DNA of 64,000 bases from Karstenula rhodostoma CBS 690.94. Its lineage: Eukaryota > Ascomycota > Dothideomycetes > Pleosporales > Didymosphaeriaceae. Position 1 is the stretch's first letter. Every line of letters begins with the position of its first letter. Below the pieces are notes generated by a model. It had not been told where the DNA came from, did not search any database, and saw nothing but the letters and a program-made list of their open reading frames with translations. The position numbers were made by a program, and so were the translations under genes. The stretch covers positions 2,468,937 through 2,532,936 of the forward strand of contig MU001493.1 in the NCBI GenBank assembly GCA_010093485.1, read 5' to 3'. Below are positions 21,521-32,327 of the stretch, in pieces.

Positions 21521-22573
21521 CCTCGGAAAACCCTGAGTGGTATGCCCTTGCATCATCCTGAGGTCCCTGTTTGGAGGAGCGTTCTCGTTGTTTGCGATGC
21601 AGGTATATTGTTGAACCGGGACCTGAGTAGGATCTTGCGCATTGCCAGGATGCTTGATCATTTAGGCTGCCAGTACCTCATCTGTACTGGCACAATTCGA
21701 ACCGCTGCCGAAAATGAAAAGTGGCTACAAAAGAGGTAAATACTAAGAGACAAGTGGAACCTAGAATGAGTGAGGTATGCCTATTTGAAACTGAATCAAC
21801 AATAGAATTGTGCATCCAGCCTGGTCAAGGTTGCGAGTATCCCAATAAAAAGAAATTTGAGCTCCTCTGCGAACTGCAGAGCAAGGGCTTGACAAGAAAT
21901 AATGATACATATTCGATGTAAGCAAGTGCGTAGAAAACTAAACCTTTTCACAACCGTTGTTAACCTCCGTCTGAGAAGGCTCCGGCTTTGCGCAGGCACC
22001 GAGAGCGAGATATACTTAAATGTCTTGAGGATTCTGAGGTCTTTAGCGTTAGCGAGGGGGTCAACGACGTGATGGAGCTGCAGGATGTCTACGAATGGCG
22101 AGACACCGGAGAATGTTGTTGATGGTGATGGTCTATGCTTTGGGAAAGTTTCGGTGGAGATATGTGCTGCCTTTATTATGCCTTGGACAGTCACTCTGCG
22201 ACACCCATATTGAACTCGTCCCTCTGCCTACAAAGGCTTGTTAAATTAAGGGTTTTGGACTGTGGTCTAGGTATTATACTGTCCATCCACGAGTTCTATG
22301 GATGAGAATGTAGCAAAGAGAAAAGTCTACTCTATGTCCGCGTGGAAAACATCTAATGCACACGAAGCGAACGCTAAGTTTGCTCTTCTGTTGTCGACCC
22401 TTGCACTGTAAAGAGATTGTAAGGCCGACTCACAACAAGATCAGAGTTGAACAGCGTGACCTTGTTGACAAAGTATTCCCCGCCCATCTGCCTTTTGTGC
22501 TGCGCGAGGAAAAGCCCCACTGCCTGGCCATTTGGCGAACCTAGAACATATGAGCTACATCCAGCGTTTGAAT
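21521..22573. other. Gene-poor stretch, possible relics only
   Basis: Two ORFs (21479-21739 plus; 21796-22194 minus) have locally protein-like sequence (for example RILRIARMLDHLGCQYLICT; FVDILQLHHVVDPLANAKDL) but no start, splice or family support. I treat them as unproven relics. Confidence 0.35.
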
Positions 22574-23103
22574 CTATAAGATCCGCCTACCAAGCAGTGC
22601 TTGTGCTCGCTGGTCGGTGATGGCAAAATCGATGCCCGGGCACCGCGGAGCATGGTCTTGACCACATATCTCCAAGATGATCTTCTCCGTCTCGAAATTG
22701 ACGATGGGACCGACCAGGGAATATTCAATCTTGCCGAGAGCCGGGTTCTCTGGTCCTTGCCCCCGGTTCCATAGGCCACAGGCTACATCAGAAGTATGGA
22801 TCAGCGCTGGAAGCTCGTCTCTGGAAGGTTTTCTGCCCCAGTAATCGCCCGCTGCATGCTTTGGCGATCGTCGGTCGATGAATGCAATAATCCCGGCAGC
22901 GCGGTTAACTGCTATGATATAAAACGCGCTGGTCATCTTCTGAGATTAGTCTGGGTGTTCAATATCATGCAAAGCATCCGACGCTTACCGTGTACTGCTG
23001 ACCGCTCGTGTTGTATTTCTGCTGCACTATAGGCGGCCACGGTTGTCCATTTGCATTTTGTCGATCACTATAGGGCTGTTGTAGTGATAGATGTAGTGGC
23101 AAA
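22574..23103 (-). pseudogene. Small two-exon fungal orphan protein, apparently without a start codon
   Basis: Exon 2 is 22574-22939; a 49-nt intron (22940-22988, donor GTAAGC, branch CTAAT) joins it to an upstream exon 22989 to about 23103. Across the junction the product reads ...GQPWPPIVQQKYNTSGQQYT then KMTSAFYIIAVNRAAGIIAF, then RSPKHAAGDYWGR, a Ser-Asp-Val (TSDVACGLWNRG) and PGIDFAITDQRAQALLG. This order resembles a group of short uncharacterised proteins I have seen repeatedly in Dothideomycetes (recollection, not a search). Splicing is in frame and preserves the pattern, but walking upstream in frame I find no ATG before composition changes at about 23,110. So it is either a pseudogene with a lost start or has another upstream exon. 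Confidence 0.5.
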
Positions 23104-23700
23104 CAGTTCAACCACCAGCATATAAAGGTCTCGGGTCTAAGCCTTGTATCCCACGTACGTCCACCAAACCGGAAAATGCTTTTTTCAAGCCGAGCGCATC
23201 TAGTCTACCAAGTCCTAGATCCCGGAAGTTTCACTTATTAGGTAGTTTGTCTTTAACCTATCCCCAACTTGCGCAGCTCTACACAGAGCTCACTATCCTA
23301 GGGGCTAGTTACTCAATCGCATAAGTAGGTTCGCAGGCGCCTCAAACTTACAACTCCTACGAAGGCTAGTCGCCTTTCAATCAGCACCACGTTATTATAG
23401 ATCTACTCCCCAGTAATATTAGGCGCAGAAAACGTGCTAGCAACCTCATCAAGCGTCAGATCTAAGGTTTCAGTTTCAGAGGGATCTCCGCGTCTCTAGA
23501 GCCCTAAACCATTCAGTAGAAGCGTTAATATATTATTATTAATCGAAACGTCTTAGATAGCAATAGAGGCATAGTTAAGGGCTATCATGCAGATTGCTAT
23601 CAAGCTAAAAGCCAGAAGCACAAGGTATTATATTGTAGAAGGAACAGGTAGGAGTAATAGTAGGAGGGATAGCTAGAGTTTCAATTTTATGTCATACACT
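23104..23700. other. AT-rich, TpA-rich stretch, possible RIP-mutated element
   Basis: Abruptly richer in TA dinucleotides than the surroundings (TTAATATATTATTATTAATC at about 23,525; many CTAG, TTAG, ATAG words). No coding frame survives. This is the pattern left by repeat-induced point mutation on a dispersed repeat; identity of the element is not visible. Confidence 0.4.
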
Positions 23701-23779
23701 CGATAGAGCAGTCTGTGCGCAACTGAGGTGACCAAATTTTTGCTGGTTGATATCCATCTGTACAAGCTCGGTGACATAT

Positions 23780-23902
23780 AGTCTCCCAGCAGGTTTGGGA
23801 GACTGGTGCGCCCCACTTAGCAGGGGACAGATTACTTGTAAAAGCCCACTCAAGGGCTTTGCATACCTTGACGGGCTAGTCTCCCGGACCTGCTGGGAGA
23901 CT
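23780..23902. repeat. Foldback element with 25-bp terminal inverted repeats and internal hairpin
   Basis: Left arm 23780-23804 and right arm 23878-23902 are inverted copies with two differences. Each arm is itself palindromic (AGTCTCCC ... GGGAGACT around AGCAGGTYY). In the middle, AAAGCCC (23841-23847) pairs with GGGCTTT (23854-23860) around a 6-nt loop. The whole 123 bp can fold into a three-stem structure. Likely a small non-autonomous foldback element or a structured RNA; no coding. Confidence 0.7.
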
Positions 23903-25105
23903 GTAGAACCTGTATAGCTAGCTTGGTCGAACGAGACAAGCTCAGACTTTGTAAAGGGCCCGAAAGAAGGGGAAGGGGGGTAGCTTAGGCATATACGGGC
24001 CTCATGGCTGAGCCGAAAGAAGCCTGCCCTTGCTGTCAACAATCCCCCACTTATACCTATCAGCGTGTATTTTTTTTGGACCACAAGGATATAGCACGAG
24101 CGTGGAACAAGCCCTTAAACGATTATCATCTCGTCACATACCACTTTCGCCTTTGTTTTGTTTGCTCTGTCCATGCAGAAGCGCAGGATGGATTCAGACG
24201 TACCTTGACGCCCAATTCTTTCGAGTTGCTTCCACCCCAGGCTATGCATTGTACCCTGCGTAAACATATACATTATATAGACTCCAGGCTCCACCAAAGT
24301 GGTATCCCCGTCTGGCTCATACGGCTCCCAGCCAATTCTTCCTGTATCTTCTCTGCTTGCACTACAAAGTTTCCGAAACCGACCACCGTCTTCTCCACAG
24401 AAATGGTAAAGATGAGACAGCGGCCAATAACAAGGTCGAATACGAGTAGCCAAAACATCGTAAATTTATCCCAATCTTCTTATAATGTCGTCACGACCCA
24501 CATCTCTCAGGCAGTCCAGCTCAGCGTCATATTGAGGTTCCTGCGTCCAGAATCAGCAAAGGAATGCTGAGAAATAGAGCGGAAGTTGGGTTGCTGCTGT
24601 GAACGAACGTTGTTACTCTGGAAGACTTGTCGATGTTGCTCAGGTGGTACCGCTAAGGGCTCAGTCAAGAGTAATGGCGTAGAGCTATCATATTTGAACT
24701 ACCTTGGACTGGACTTGAAAGGCCATCTCAAAGTTCTTAAAAGGGGACATTGGCAATCTTTTCGTACATCGCGTTGGGTGTGTGAAGACGATACAGGTGC
24801 GGGGTAGAGAGCATTCCAGGTTCCCTTCATCGACGGATGAGGGCTATTCCATTGCACCCTCATATCTAGAAACCACTCGGTTCGTGTCGGAAACCTTCAG
24901 TTCTTTGACCAAATATTCCGCAGAGATGTGCGACGGGAAAGTCGGCGGGAACGCCGACCAACCTCGGAGCAGCGGCCGTGCGCTTCCCCACTATTCACTA
25001 CCCCTCATTCATACACCTACGCTTAGTAGCGGAGATGCCCGCTAACATTCGTACACCACCACAACTCCACGCTCTGGCCCAAACACACACACAGACTTGC
25101 CCATC
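23903..25105. other. Gene-poor stretch with doubtful relics; promoter of the SDR gene at its end
   Basis: ORFs at 24004-24570 (plus) and 24115-24453 / 24273-24458 (minus) overlap one another and none is supported by splicing or family resemblance, though the minus-strand frames are locally protein-like (FWLLVFDLVIGRCLIFTISV). Last 100 bases before 25106 are C/A-rich 5' UTR-like. Confidence 0.35.
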
Positions 25106-26053
25106 ATGAAAATCATCATCACAGGTGCCGGCGGGTTCGTCGGGCAGACCCTTGCAAAGAAACTCATCGAGACCTCGCCCGATGCCGAACTCATCCTAGC
25201 CGATGTCCAGGCACCTCCGAACCCAACCAAGTCTACCAAAGTCGAATGTATCGGGGCGGACTTGACGAACGCAGACACCCGCAAGGCGCTGATAGATCGC
25301 TCGCCAGATGCGGTTTACATCCTCCACGGTATCATGTCGAGTGGCTCGGAGGCGAATCTTGAGCTCGGCTTGAATGTCAACTTCGACAGTGTCCGTGGAC
25401 TACTCGACACCATCAGAGAAAAGAAGTCCGGAACTAAGGTTATCTTCACTTCCTCGTGCGCTGTGTTCGGAAGAGCTGCCGTGAAGACTGTCGCGACTGA
25501 AACGGATGTTGTCCCCATGCCTGAGAGCTCATACGGAACGCAGAAGTTGATGGTTGAATACCTTGTCAACGACTACTCAAGGAGAGGCCTTATCGATGGC
25601 AGAGTCGTTCGCTTGCCTACCGTCTTTGTCCGCGCTGGAGCTCCAACGGCTGCTGCTTCGTCGTTCGTGTCGGGTATCGTGAGGGAACCTGTTCACGGAC
25701 AAGAAAGCGAGCTTCCCGTCGACCCCAACATCGGCATCTGGCTCGCTTCTCCCCGGACGCTGGCGTACAATCTCGTCCACGCCATGGATATTCCTGCTGA
25801 AAAGTTCGGGCATTTCCGAACGGTGCTGCTGCCGGGCTACACAGCTACCAGCGGGGAGATCTTGGAAGCTCTTGAGAAGGTCGCTGGGAAGGAGACGCGA
25901 GCTTTGGTGAAGGAGAAGAGGGACGAAAAGATCGAGAAGATCGTTCTGAGTTGGCCTGGAAAATATGATACGGCGAGAGCAAAGGAGCTGGGATTTGCGG
26001 AAGATGTGGGGCTGGAACAAACCATCAGAGACTTCATTGCGGGTGAGAAATAG
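25106..26053 (+). CDS. NAD(P)-dependent epimerase/dehydratase, extended SDR (DenD-like)
   Basis: 315-aa cytosolic oxidoreductase. The Rossmann glycine motif TGAGGFVG is at residues 6-13; the acidic residue that binds the NAD ribose follows in LILADVQ (Asp33), favouring NAD over NADP. The catalytic Tyr143 and Lys147 (YGTQK) and the upstream Ser in FTSSCAVFG complete the triad. The pattern SSYGTQKLMVEYLVNDYSRR and RLPTVFVRAGAPTAAASSF resembles D-erythronate dehydrogenase (DenD) and related sugar-acid SDRs; that assignment is by resemblance, and UDP-sugar epimerase activity is not excluded. Start chosen at MKIIITGAGG, which begins directly at the first beta strand. Single exon. Confidence 0.88.
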   Translation: MKIIITGAGGFVGQTLAKKLIETSPDAELILADVQAPPNPTKSTKVECIGADLTNADTRKALIDRSPDAVYILHGIMSSGSEANLELGLNVNFDSVRGLLDTIREKKSGTKVIFTSSCAVFGRAAVKTVATETDVVPMPESSYGTQKLMVEYLVNDYSRRGLIDGRVVRLPTVFVRAGAPTAAASSFVSGIVREPVHGQESELPVDPNIGIWLASPRTLAYNLVHAMDIPAEKFGHFRTVLLPGYTATSGEILEALEKVAGKETRALVKEKRDEKIEKIVLSWPGKYDTARAKELGFAEDVGLEQTIRDFIAGEK

Positions 26054-26324
26054 AAAAACTAGGCATCAGAGCGGTTATAGACGATCTTTGTGTCTGGCGA
26101 GTAGGCAGCAGACGACAATCGAGACACGAGCCAGGCAGAACAGAGCTAGCCATCCGCGCTTTCCAAACATGGTTAGCCTCTTTCCCCGAGTCCAAGGGGA
26201 CGGACCCACCACTAGAGAACTACATGTGCAACACGGAATCTTCGCAACTGACTTTGGGTGATCGTTACCATGCCTTGAAGCCAATTCGAACTGTGCCGAG
26301 CCTGACTCCATTCCACATTCCTCC

Positions 26325-27854
26325 ATGGATTGGATCATCTACGCCTTCGCCATAGGCACCATCATCATCGGCATCCTTTTCCCTTCCCTTCGATCAGAGC
26401 GGCTGTCATTCCTCCCAAAACCACAAATGAACGTATCACGCTGTATCGAGCTGCACAATGAGATCGTGTGCCTAGGGTGGGAAGGCATGGGCCGATCTGC
26501 AGAAGATTTCCACCCGCCAACATGGTTCGAACACCACGGCCAGGCCGTGCGGAAAGCGCGCGGGAAACTGTCATCCGATCTCATCGCGTTTCTTGAAGGT
26601 GCGTACGAAACCGTTGATCCGAATCAGTATTTTCACTATTATGCGAGTGCGTTGATGGCGCCCGGGGACGACATGTTTGCGTTTGTCGATGGGATCTGTT
26701 CGCCCAGATGGGTCAACATGTATGAGCAGCATCATGGGCAGTTGGAGGAAGTAAGCGGCCTGGGAAGATATGTCAGGTTGTATTTTGCGAATAATCTTTC
26801 GTCTCATCCGGAGGGTCTGATGTACGTACCCGCACGCGGACATAGCGCGCGCACATACTGACAAGGTACTAGCTTTGATTTGGAGAAGAACGTGGCTATC
26901 ATGTCGATGAGCATTCATGATTGCGATGGTCTTTGTGACTTTGGCCGCATAGAATGGCACCCACTCGAGGATATCCTGGAAGCGTGGCTCGACATGATCC
27001 GGATAGGCAAAGTGAAGGCCGTGGGTCCTGACACAGAGTTCAGACCATGGGAGCTGGTTCCATATACGGAGCACCAAGTGAACGAAGTTGTTGAAGTCTT
27101 TGACAAGCTCGTATCTGCTATCGAGGCGCGCATGCCTCCCAATGATTTAGTATCAAGCGCCAGACCCAGCAGTCTCTTTGATAAAGAAGCTCTCGACGCT
27201 GCACACATACCTGCCGGCTTTGCATACGACTTCCTCACACGCGCCCGACATCCGCGTTTCCGCTTCATCGCTCCCGGCCTGTCGCTCCCAACACCCTCCA
27301 CCATCGCCTCTCAGCCTTTCTTCAACGTCCCCGAGACAGTCCCACAAAACCACCGCGACTGGTTCCAGTCACCCCCGATCCAACTTTTCCGCTCTTCCCA
27401 GATGTACAACCGCCCTTCTCCCTACCCTAACATATACCCGGACGATATCTTCGGCTACCCCTTCAACCTCTCAACCTACCCCGCAGGCCTGTACTTCCAC
27501 GAACGCGACCAAGGGAACAACCAGCACAGCGACGCGGTCTCCCTCGTTCTGCCCTACGCTATAGGCGGCAATGGCTGGGCGCGGAAAGGGGATGGTACTG
27601 CGTTTGGGGAGAACAAACATAACGAGGAGGAGAATTCGGAAGATAGATATAGTGAGTTGTATCAGACTGGACGACAGCCTTTTATCAAGAGGCACCCTGT
27701 TAGGCTGGTGCAGGTGCTTAGGAGCTGGGTAGGGATGGTGGAGAGAGGGGATTGGAAAGTTGGCGCAGAAGGTATAGCCGACGGGATAAATGAGTGGAAG
27801 AAGGCGGACACACGGGGTGGGTGGGAGAAATACTACGTCCCGCCTGAGTGGTGA
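26325..27854 (+). CDS. Unknown membrane-anchored protein, two exons
   Basis: Exons 26325-26821 and 26873-27854 (51-nt intron, donor GTACGT, acceptor TACTAG) give 492 aa. The splice restores the frame: EGL-I-FDLEKNVAIMSMSI. An N-terminal hydrophobic segment (IYAFAIGTIIIGILF, residues 4-18) suggests a signal anchor. The rest is a soluble domain with aromatic-rich segments (WFEHHGQ, NQYFHYYASALMAPGDD, GRIEWHPLEDILEAWLDMI) and a Pro/Tyr-rich later part (PSPYPNIYPDDIFGYPFN). I do not recognise a family. Codons of the last 250 bases switch to G/T-ending. Conserved-looking composition and a clean intron make it a confident gene of unknown role. Confidence 0.75.
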
Positions 27855-28440
27855 TCCTTGGAATAGCGCAATGGACAAGAGGGTATAGTCGCGGGCTTCC
27901 GTGCTTGAGCGCATATTGCAAAACGAGTTCTTCCTCGGGACATCTTTGGATCTGACAACGGCGATCGTGTTCAGTGGATGCGCGGTGATTTTAGAGGTGT
28001 ACGACGAGGCGTTGGCGTCCCAGGGGAACACGCGCACGAAAAAATGCGAGGACGTCATTGGGCGTCACTGCCACCAGGAGCTGCAGATGATGTTGTCCGG
28101 TTTGCGGAGGCGCAGGGGAACAGCACATTCCACAGCTCAAGCGGTGCATGCGACGGGCTGGAGGCGCACCTACGAAGTGTTTTGGGCGACGGCTTGAAGT
28201 GCAGCATGGACGGTCTTGCGCATGGCGTTGGTGACGGCGTGGGGGCCTGGTGTGGCGTATGGTGGGAAAGTAGCTACTATTTCGAGTGACCTGGAGATGA
28301 CTCCCATAGCTGTACAGTTGAATGCTCGTGACGTTTGCATGTCCTTGTCCTTAGTGACTCTGTAGCGTGATGGAGCGACGTTTTGGAAAGGAACATGTCA
28401 AATTGCCTAATCGGGTAATACCCGAGGGGTGTCGGTGGCG
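27855..28440. other. Intergenic, no supported gene
   Basis: Small ORFs only. CCTAATCGGGTAATA occurs at about 28,406 and again at about 28,651, flanking the hairpin at 28441. Confidence 0.4.
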
Positions 28441-28485
28441 GAGGCTCAATGTAAGTTTTCGAGCCAAAAACTTACCTTGAGCCTC
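28441..28485. repeat. 19-bp hairpin (one mismatch) with 7-nt loop
   Basis: Left arm 28441-28459 (GAGGCTCAATGTAAGTTTT) and right arm 28467-28485 are complementary except one position; loop CGAGCCA. A second pair, GTGGCG at 28435-28440 and CGCCAC at 28498-28503, can extend the stem after an internal loop. The near-perfect arms suggest a recent foldback element or a structured transcript. It lies in the 1-kb gap before the macro-domain gene, between two copies of CCTAATCGGGTAATA. Confidence 0.75.
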
Positions 28486-28897
28486 ACTGTGAGGTTTCGC
28501 CACGATATGAATAGTGACGCAGGCGCACCTGGTGGGTTGATTCGGTTCAGGGATCAAAGACTCAGTTCCGTACTCGTGATATCTGCAAAATGTAGCCAGG
28601 TGGTCGATAGGACCACAGTTCTGGGAGTGATGGTGGTCAGGACTTGAAACTTCCTAATCGGGTAATATAAATTGAAAGCCGTCGATTACGGTGTCGTCAC
28701 CTTCACTTTGGTGGATGGCTCGTGCGTTCGTGAACACCCCGGTGGTCCAAGCTCATTCCCCGCGTCCAAGCTCCTCGCCCCGCGACATTTGCACACCCTC
28801 TCCATTTATGCTTCGTACAGGCTTGACTCGACGGCTTGTAGCTTCAACACGAGTGCTGCACCTCCACACGCGCCGCCATTCTCGAATTAACCGCAAA

Positions 28898-29809
28898 ATG
28901 GCCGACCTCCACCTCGACGAGATCCCCACGCTCAGCCTGCTCTACAAGCTCTCCCGCATTCCGCTCGACGCAGACCACACGCCATCGCACGAAGCAAACG
29001 CCGCATACAACGACAAGATCTCGATTATAAAGTCAGACATCACCTCGCTTGCAATCGACGCCATCGTCAACGCTGCGAACGAGTCGTTGCTTGGGGGCGG
29101 CGGCGTAGACGGGGCCATCCACCGCGCAGCAGGCCCCGACCTGGTCGACGAATGCCGCGGGCTGAACGGCTGCGAGGCAGGCGACGCCAAGATCACCGAG
29201 GGCTACGAGCTCCCCGCCAAGAAGATCATACACGCCGTGGGTCCGCGCTGGTACGCGCTCAGTCCCGAGGACGCCGAGGCCAAGCTCAAGAGATGCTATC
29301 GCCGCGGGCTGGAACTGGCGGTCGAACACGGACTGAAGAGCATTGCGTTCCCGGCCATCAGCACGGGCGTCTTTTCGTACCCGAATGTCAAGGCCTGCAA
29401 TGACGTCTTATCCGAAGTGCGCAAGTTCCTCGATGAAGGGAAAGGTGATGGGCTGCAGCGCATCATCTTCTGCAACTTCCTGCAGAAGGACCAGGACATA
29501 TATTACAAGCACGTCTCGTAAGTTTTCAGTACATAGTCAAGAAGCACTCGGTCGCTGATCCGAGGCAACAGAAAACATTTCCCTCCCGTGACCGACGCCG
29601 AGGAGACGGACGACACCGCGAAGACCTCGACCGACGAGGCAGAAATCGCTGCGAAGCTGCCCGACCCTCCGACTACTGAGCCGAAAGACCCTGAAGACCC
29701 CGAGGAGCCCTCGTCGAAGAAGCAGAAGACAGAAGCGGCGGCGGACGACGACGACTTTGTCGTGGTGGACAAAGATGACGCGAAGGGCACGCCGAAGGGC
29801 GAGCTTTAG
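28898..29809 (+). CDS. Macro-domain protein, MacroD-type ADP-ribose/O-acetyl-ADP-ribose hydrolase
   Basis: Exons 28898-29517 and 29572-29809 (54-nt intron) give 285 aa from MADLHLDEIPTLSLLYKL. The macro domain spans about residues 45-210: ISIIKSDITSLAIDAIVNAA, the ligand loop NAANESLLGGGGVDGAIH, AGDAKITEGYELPAKKIIHA and FPAISTGVFSYP, all intact as in MacroD1/2 enzymes that remove mono-ADP-ribose from proteins and deacetylate O-acetyl-ADP-ribose. The C-terminal tail (about 75 residues) is acidic, with a basic patch SSKKQKTE that could serve nuclear import. The frame is open upstream; an in-frame ATG at 28808 would add a 30-residue Arg/Ser/Leu-rich, acid-free extension (MLRTGLTRRLVASTRVLHLH) that looks like a mitochondrial presequence. 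Confidence 0.92.
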
Positions 29810-30500
29810 CGTTTCCTGTCATTAAACAGTTATGAGAACCACGATATTCATGGCAAGGCGTTATGGTGAAGTTGCAGCATAGTTTGCATATACCCTCGGT
29901 CCCGGTTCGCCGCCGATGATTGGCGTTGCTTAGGTAGAAATCTAAACACAATCCGGTACATGGCTTTTCTGGCGCAGTAATTTGTAGTCTATTGATATTT
30001 CACGAAGATACACTGGCGGGGTGATGAGGGATACAGACTGCTCAATCGAGTCTGATCAACACTGGCTGGTTCGCAAGCTCGAGTAAGAAGTACCCACCCT
30101 GTGTAACCGTGTACGAGAATCTCGCATACACGCGACTGCGAGCTCGGGAGCCCGCTTCAGTGTTAAAGAGCACCATCAGTACGGTAAGGACCACTCTAGC
30201 TGTCCACTTCCCTATTGACATATACACCCAGTCCTCGATTCATGCAGCGCGTTACCACGAGACTGAGCCAGCCCGCGCACCTGACTCAACACCGTACACA
30301 ATGCAATTTGAAGAACTACGACACCCCTCTCGGAACTCTGTTCTCGTGATATTCCTAGTCCGCATGGTCTCTACCGACCCGCAGCATCCCCATGCTCGAC
30401 CCAATCGCCTTTAGCCGCACTGCGAATCACCACCACCATCCAGCATGCGGGGTCACACAGACTCACACTCCCTTTCCCTGACAACTGCCGGCAGTCCATG
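29810..30500. other. Intergenic, no supported gene; upstream region of the carboxylesterase
   Basis: No conserved coding frame. It ends with a clear TATA box at 30501. Confidence 0.5.
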
Positions 30501-30508
30501 TATATAAA
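30501..30508 (+). promoter_or_regulatory. TATA box of the carboxylesterase gene
   Basis: TATATAAA 81 nt before the ATG at 30582, followed by C/T-rich sequence with TCATCTTCCC. Spacing fits a fungal core promoter with a short leader. Confidence 0.55.
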
Positions 30509-30581
30509 ACGTCTATCGATCCTGCATTCTCATCTTCCCGGTCTATAGTCCAATAACCTTTCCCCCATAACTCTATCTGCT

Positions 30582-32327
30582 ATGAAGTTCGCCACCGGTG
30601 CCGTGGCGCTGTTGACAGCCGTGCCTTGGAATGTAGCCGGTGGACTGGTACACGGTGCCCCTACAGCAACGGTGAATGGCGGAGTTATTGTGGGGACTAC
30701 GACGAGGGTGCATGGGGCGACGGCTGCGGTTAATAAGTTTCTGGGAATTCCGTTCGCGGAAGCGCCCGTGGGGAGTAAGAGGTTTTCGGTACCGAGACCG
30801 ACGAGCTGGGCGAAGCCGATTGATACCAGAGTTTTCAAGCCGGCTTGCATACAGGCGTTTAGTGTGTTATCGTATAAAACTGGGGCTTCTGGACTGGTGC
30901 TGACCACGATATAAGGACCAATCGAGGACCGCGACTTCATCCAAGATGTCTTCAGCATCCCGCGCCCGGAAGAAAGCGAAGACTGCCTCTACCTCAACGT
31001 CTTCGCGCCCAGCAAGTCGTGGAAGACCTGGTTCCGCAAGCCACGCTACCCGGTGCTCTTCTGGATCTACGGCGGCGGCTTCAACTTCGGCAACGCGGGG
31101 CAGCCCATCTACGACGGCTCGCACTTCGCCGCTCTCGAGGACGTGCTCGTTGTCTCCGTCAACTACCGCACCAACGTCTTCGGATTCCCCATCACCCCCG
31201 ACATCGCCAACCTCACCGAGCGCAACCTCGGCCTGCTCGACCAGCGGGCAGGGCTCGACTGGGTCCAGCGCAATATCCACGCCTTCGGTGGCGACCCCAA
31301 GCGCGTGACCATCTTCGGCCAGTCAGCGGGGGGATATGCAGTCGACGTCTTGCTCACATCGCCATGGCCTAACGGACCCCCTTTTCGCGCTGGTATAATG
31401 CAATCTGGGACGTACTCCTACAACCCGCTACCCAACTGCAACAACACCAACTTCGCCGCCTGGAACACCCTCCTCGACCGCCTCAACTGCAAAAACACCA
31501 CATCCCCCTTCGCCTGCGTGATGGACACCCCCGCGGCCGACATCCGCTACGCGCAGGAGAAGTTCAACATCGGCTTCGGCATGGCCGGCGACAACGTAAC
31601 CATCGTATGCGATCCGCGACTCCGCCGTGAAGCCGGCCGCTTCGCCCGCGTCCCGGTAATCGGCGGGTCAACGGTGGAAGACGGAAGCTACTACGCCGCG
31701 AAAAACGGTACGGATATAGACCGCTACTTCGCCACCATATTCCCCAAAGAAACAGCTCTCAAAGAAAAAATCCTCGCCGCCTACCAGCTCAACCCAGCCG
31801 AGGGCCGTTTCGACAACATGAGCATCCTAACCCAGATCCACACGGACTGGAACTTCCACTGCGTAAGTAACCCTCTCTTCTACTTGGAAAAAATGGGGGT
31901 AAAGCTGACAGAGAAAAAGCCCGCACTCTTCCTCTCCAACTCCTCAACCCGCTACGTCCCCACCTACCGCTACCTCTTCAACGCCACCTTCCCCAACGCC
32001 CGCCTCCCCTTCCTCCCCGACTCCCGTTGGCCCGTCCCCGCGCAAAAGGCATACCACGCCTCGGAAATCCCCCTCGTGTTCTCGACGTACAACCGCACGG
32101 GTGCGACGGGCGAGCAGAAGAAGCTGAGCGATACGATGAGGGCTGCGTGGGCGCGGTTCGCGAGGGATCCGCGGAAAGCGCCTATCAAGGGGTGGCGAAC
32201 GGCCGGCGTCAATGGGAGCACGGTCATGGATTTTGGGGTCGATGGGAAGGCCGGGGTGAGGTTAGGGAAGGATGGGACGGGGAAGTGTGAGGCGTGGAAG
32301 GAGTTTATTTGGGGGAAGCATTTTTGA
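30582..32327 (+). CDS. Secreted type-B carboxylesterase/lipase (alpha/beta hydrolase)
   Basis: Exons 30582-30861, 30916-31862 and 31920-32327 give 544 aa. Intron 1 (54 nt, donor GTGTGT, branch CTGAC) restores the frame; intron 2 (57 nt, GTAAGT, branch CTGAC) is a multiple of three without a stop, so it hides in an open frame, but its removal gives TDWNFHC-PALFLSNSS, the expected family reading. Signal peptide at residues 1-19 (MKFATGAVALLTAVPWNVAG). Seen in order: FLGIPFAEAPVG, EDCLYLNVF, oxyanion segment YGGGFNFG, nucleophile Ser230 in FGQSAGG, acid Glu348 in STVEDGS, and His455 in YHASEIPLVF. Several N-x-S/T sites. Triad complete, so likely active on extracellular esters or lipids. Bases 32,090-32,327 switch to G-ending codons. 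Confidence 0.92.

Noticed and set aside
24004..24570. 188-codon plus-strand ORF and overlapping minus-strand ORFs
   Set aside because: Three overlapping frames with equal, weak support; no splice or family evidence.
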